Below are positions 26,319 through 28,513 of a stretch of 28,513 bases of DNA, in pieces. The stretch covers positions 1 to 28,513 of IMG/VR virus record IMGVR_UViG_3300025383_000943. The stretch is one strand, 5' to 3'. The position numbers and the translations under genes were made by a program. The stretch is from a virus. The notes beneath the pieces were generated by a model, which was not told the origin of the DNA, made no database searches, and saw nothing but the letters and a program-made list of their open reading frames with translations. Position 1 is the stretch's first letter. Each line of letters opens with the position of its first letter.

Positions 26319-28513
26319 TTATTCTCCTATTTTATATTGCATATCTAACATCTGTTGATATACACGATCGCTGGCCATTTGTCTTAATGCTCTTACGTTA
26401 TCTACTGTTGATTGATTGGTGTAGACTTCTTTGGGTGCATAAAATTGTGCATCTTTCAATGCTATATTGTATGCGTCGAAACCTTTAGGTTGTGTGGCCA
26501 TTGCTTCTAATCTAACTCCGCCGGCCAGTTCATTTTGCTGAGCGTTTTTATTCACGGAATCTCCGCGTTGCTCTATATTGTTTTGCATCATTTCAAATCT
26601 TTGTTGCATTATCATTTCTGACAATGGATTACCAGCTCGGCCTATCCCGCCAAAACTGGCTACTTGTATTTGCGGTGCTTCAATTTCAACAGTTTTTGTT
26701 TCGTTACGGAATTGATAGGTAGGAGCAGATTGCTGAATAACCATACTAGAGCTTGATGCTACCAGTGGATTATACATAAACGGATTTCTACTAATAGCCA
26801 ATCCAGTTCCACTGCTGGCTTGTGGGCTAATTTCCAGTGCTGGAGGCACAGAGGGTTTTTGTACTGCAACTGCCGTTGCCGAAGTATCTGTTTGCTGTTG
26901 AGCAGCGGTATACGATTGTGTAATTTGAACTAAGCTATTATAACTTTGAGTTTGTACTTGTTGTGTTTGCTGATCTTGTTGCATTGCCTGCTGAACTACT
27001 CTACTGGACTGTTGCGGTGTTTGTTGACTGGACGATTGTGCCGATTGTTGCTGAGATTGGCCAGTCTGAATAGTTTGGAATGATGCTTGTGTAGTTTGAC
27101 TAGAAAACTGTGCTGCAGCTTGTGCACTATTAGCACTCATATCATTCAATGATGCTATTGCGGCGCTGGCAGTTGCTTGAGATTGTTGTGTACTTGCGTC
27201 TACAACTTTTGCAGCATTTTGTACAGCCATTTGTTGCGTTGCTTTGTCTTTTTCTTGTGCAGACTTTAATACACTCATTGCTAACTTGCTAGGACCAGAA
27301 CCGGAATTGGCAGATCCAGATGAGCTTGAGCTAGACGATGCGGTAGTCTGAACTGGGCCGCCAGCTGGTGTTGGTGTAGTAGATGCTGGTTGGGCAGGAT
27401 CTGCAGGCGCTGATGCAACTGCTGATGATTGTGATGAATCTGAACTTGCTGGTGCAGCTGGGGCTGGAGCAGATTGAGCAGGAGCTGGACTTGCAGTAGC
27501 AACAGTTGCTGGACTCGGTGTTGCTAATGCAGGAGCCGCAGGAGCCGGTGTTGCTGCGGCCGTTGCAATTAAAGTTTTTGCATATGCTGCTCCGTAGCCT
27601 GGACAACTAGGGCTAGACAATGGATTAACTATACAAGGGTCAGGTTTGTATAACGCATTAACAAACATATTTTGAACCGCCGCATTACCTGTGGTCGACG
27701 CACCCATTGTAAATGTGCCTAAAGATAATGAATTTGTTGTTGAGGGAAGTAAGAATTGATAAGACACATTTTCCGCAGTATTAGGAGAACTTCTACTCTG
27801 TGAGGCACTGTAAACCACATTATTACTACTGTCAGTTAATCGTACTCTTACTTCAGCAGTTGGATTGTTAGTTAAGTAGGCTCCGCAGGTAAAAGCATTA
27901 TCCCAACTTACACATTCGTTGGTCCTTGTTCCGTTACCTAAACTATAATTATAACCATAGTTAAAACCGTACACATCGACGCCGGCTCCGGAGCTTTTAA
28001 GTGCTGTGTTGATAGCAAATGAATTGTAAACTATATTGCCGTTAGACATTAAATTTGGATTCAACAGGTTGCCGCTGGTTACTATATTGTTAAATCCTGC
28101 GCAGGTTGGTGCGTAAGCAGGATTAAGTGTACAAGGATCTACTCTATATTTTAGACTAAAACTAACATTAGTAATTTCTGGTCCGTAAGGCCCTACCCAA
28201 TAATTTGTATCACGACCTATAAATCCTACCTGAGCGTTGCTATAGTTTGTGGCCGCTATGGGATTACTAAATGTTTCTGTAAAATTAAATTGAGTCCAGT
28301 TGTATTTGTTGTTAGTGTATTGCCCGTAATCATAAGTGGCTGCTAAACCACCACTTGCATTGTAAAATTTAACATAGGCATCTAGATAGTCTTGTTGTCC
28401 ATTGTCCCAGCCATTTCCGTTCTTAGCACGGAATCCAAAATTGAATCCGCTAAGTTGAACACCTGAACCACCAGCAGCCAGTGCGGCATTAATATTAACA
28501 ATTTGATTTAAGT
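26319..28513 (-). CDS. Large repeat-containing probable virion protein, start beyond window edge
   Basis: The frame is open from the stop at 26319 to the right edge, giving at least 730 residues; the TTG at 28064 is not the true start. The first part visible carries two copies of a beta-rich unit, each with I-N-x-A-L, G-x-G-V-x-x-x-G-F-N-[FY]-G and ending D-P-C-x-x-N-P-x(5)-C-x-G (about 125-139 and 270-290 of the visible part). Then comes a long low-complexity region rich in Ala, Pro, Ser, Thr and Gln (about 310-540), and finally a less repetitive C-terminus with N-N-I-E-Q-R-G and helical segments. The cysteine pair suggests disulphide-stabilised modules. A structural role (fibre or surface protein) is likely but inferred. 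Confidence 0.75.
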   Translation of the reverse strand, partial: LNQIVNINAALAAGGSGVQLSGFNFGFRAKNGNGWDNGQQDYLDAYVKFYNASGGLAATYDYGQYTNNKYNWTQFNFTETFSNPIAATNYSNAQVGFIGRDTNYWVGPYGPEITNVSFSLKYRVDPCTLNPAYAPTCAGFNNIVTSGNLLNPNLMSNGNIVYNSFAINTALKSSGAGVDVYGFNYGYNYSLGNGTRTNECVSWDNAFTCGAYLTNNPTAEVRVRLTDSSNNVVYSASQSRSSPNTAENVSYQFLLPSTTNSLSLGTFTMGASTTGNAAVQNMFVNALYKPDPCIVNPLSSPSCPGYGAAYAKTLIATAAATPAPAAPALATPSPATVATASPAPAQSAPAPAAPASSDSSQSSAVASAPADPAQPASTTPTPAGGPVQTTASSSSSSSGSANSGSGPSKLAMSVLKSAQEKDKATQQMAVQNAAKVVDASTQQSQATASAAIASLNDMSANSAQAAAQFSSQTTQASFQTIQTGQSQQQSAQSSSQQTPQQSSRVVQQAMQQDQQTQQVQTQSYNSLVQITQSYTAAQQQTDTSATAVAVQKPSVPPALEISPQASSGTGLAISRNPFMYNPLVASSSSMVIQQSAPTYQFRNETKTVEIEAPQIQVASFGGIGRAGNPLSEMIMQQRFEMMQNNIEQRGDSVNKNAQQNELAGGVRLEAMATQPKGFDAYNIALKDAQFYAPKEVYTNQSTVDNVRALRQMASDRVYQQMLDMQYKIGE

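Noticed and set aside
27281-27606. Alternative minus-strand frames in the low-complexity region
   Set aside because: They are shadow frames of a simple-sequence Ala/Ser/Gln region and have Leu/Gln or Ser/Cys runs expected from frame-shifted repeats.
28050-28064. TTG start of a 581-aa protein at 28064
   Set aside because: The frame stays open for 149 further codons to the window edge and the upstream part carries the same repeat unit, so the true start is outside.
1-28513. CRISPR array, insertion sequence, integrase or attachment site
   Set aside because: No regularly spaced repeats, terminal inverted repeats with a transposase, or recombinase were seen. The only repeats are the 85-bp and 29-bp pairs.

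Overview
The window looks like part of the genome of a large T4-like (myovirus-type) phage infecting a Gram-negative, probably aquatic proteobacterium. Reasons: tightly packed genes, mostly on the minus strand and often overlapping by ATGA; homing endonuclease, tail-fibre-like and virion-like genes; a bacterial-type ClpP; T4-like late-promoter octamers (NATAAATA); and at least seven host-type sigma-70 promoters, all with 17-bp spacers. The host itself cannot be named from this sequence.

Layout from left to right. (1) 1-670: three tiny early genes, two of them behind an 85-bp duplicated promoter and leader cassette. (2) 689-2916: a sigma-70-driven operon encoding a small exported protein, a DNA methyltransferase, a 56-aa protein and a HincII-like PD-(D/E)XK nuclease, possibly a phage restriction-modification pair. 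(3) 2913-10113: four overlapping or closely spaced genes whose products begin with short M-R-x-x-E leaders. Two of these leaders are identical (MRATEFLAEG) and resemble the T4 internal-protein capsid-targeting sequence with its prohead-protease site. The passengers are two amidoligase-fold proteins, an isochorismatase-fold hydrolase, and a 704-aa protein joining an ADP-ribosyltransferase-like domain, a GNAT domain, an internal twin-arginine signal, LysM and a lysozyme. I read this as a candidate set of capsid-packaged, co-injected effectors, and it is the most interesting part of the window. (4) 10178-14466: a secreted DNA/RNA nuclease, then a sugar-nucleotide cassette (GatZ/KbaZ-like aldolase, KdsC-like phosphatase, nucleotidyltransferase-kinase fusion, cupin). 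(5) 14493-15616: ClpP and a SprT-like metallopeptidase. (6) 15676-17732: five small or exported proteins, including an LPP20-domain protein, under two perfect consensus sigma-70 promoters. (7) 17801-18854: a phasin-like protein, a membrane-anchored lysine/alanine-rich protein and a small virion-like protein. (8) 18982-21354: a GIY-YIG homing endonuclease, UV damage endonuclease and a Rossmann-like protein. (9) 21451-24889: a UDP-glucose dehydrogenase-like enzyme, glycosyltransferase, small protein and fatty acid desaturase. (10) 24886-28513: a LamG-like adhesin, a membrane coiled-coil protein and a large repeat-containing protein that runs off the right edge.

How the parts may work together (inference): sigma-70 promoters serve early takeover and metabolic genes (DNA methylation and cleavage, UV repair, exported proteins, nucleotide-sugar oxidation), while NATAAATA octamers precede putative late genes. 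The polysaccharide, desaturase and exported proteins point to remodelling of the host envelope during infection. The leader-tagged enzymes point to proteins delivered with the DNA. No tRNA, CRISPR array, insertion sequence or integrase was seen. No gene-free stretch exceeds 300 bases.
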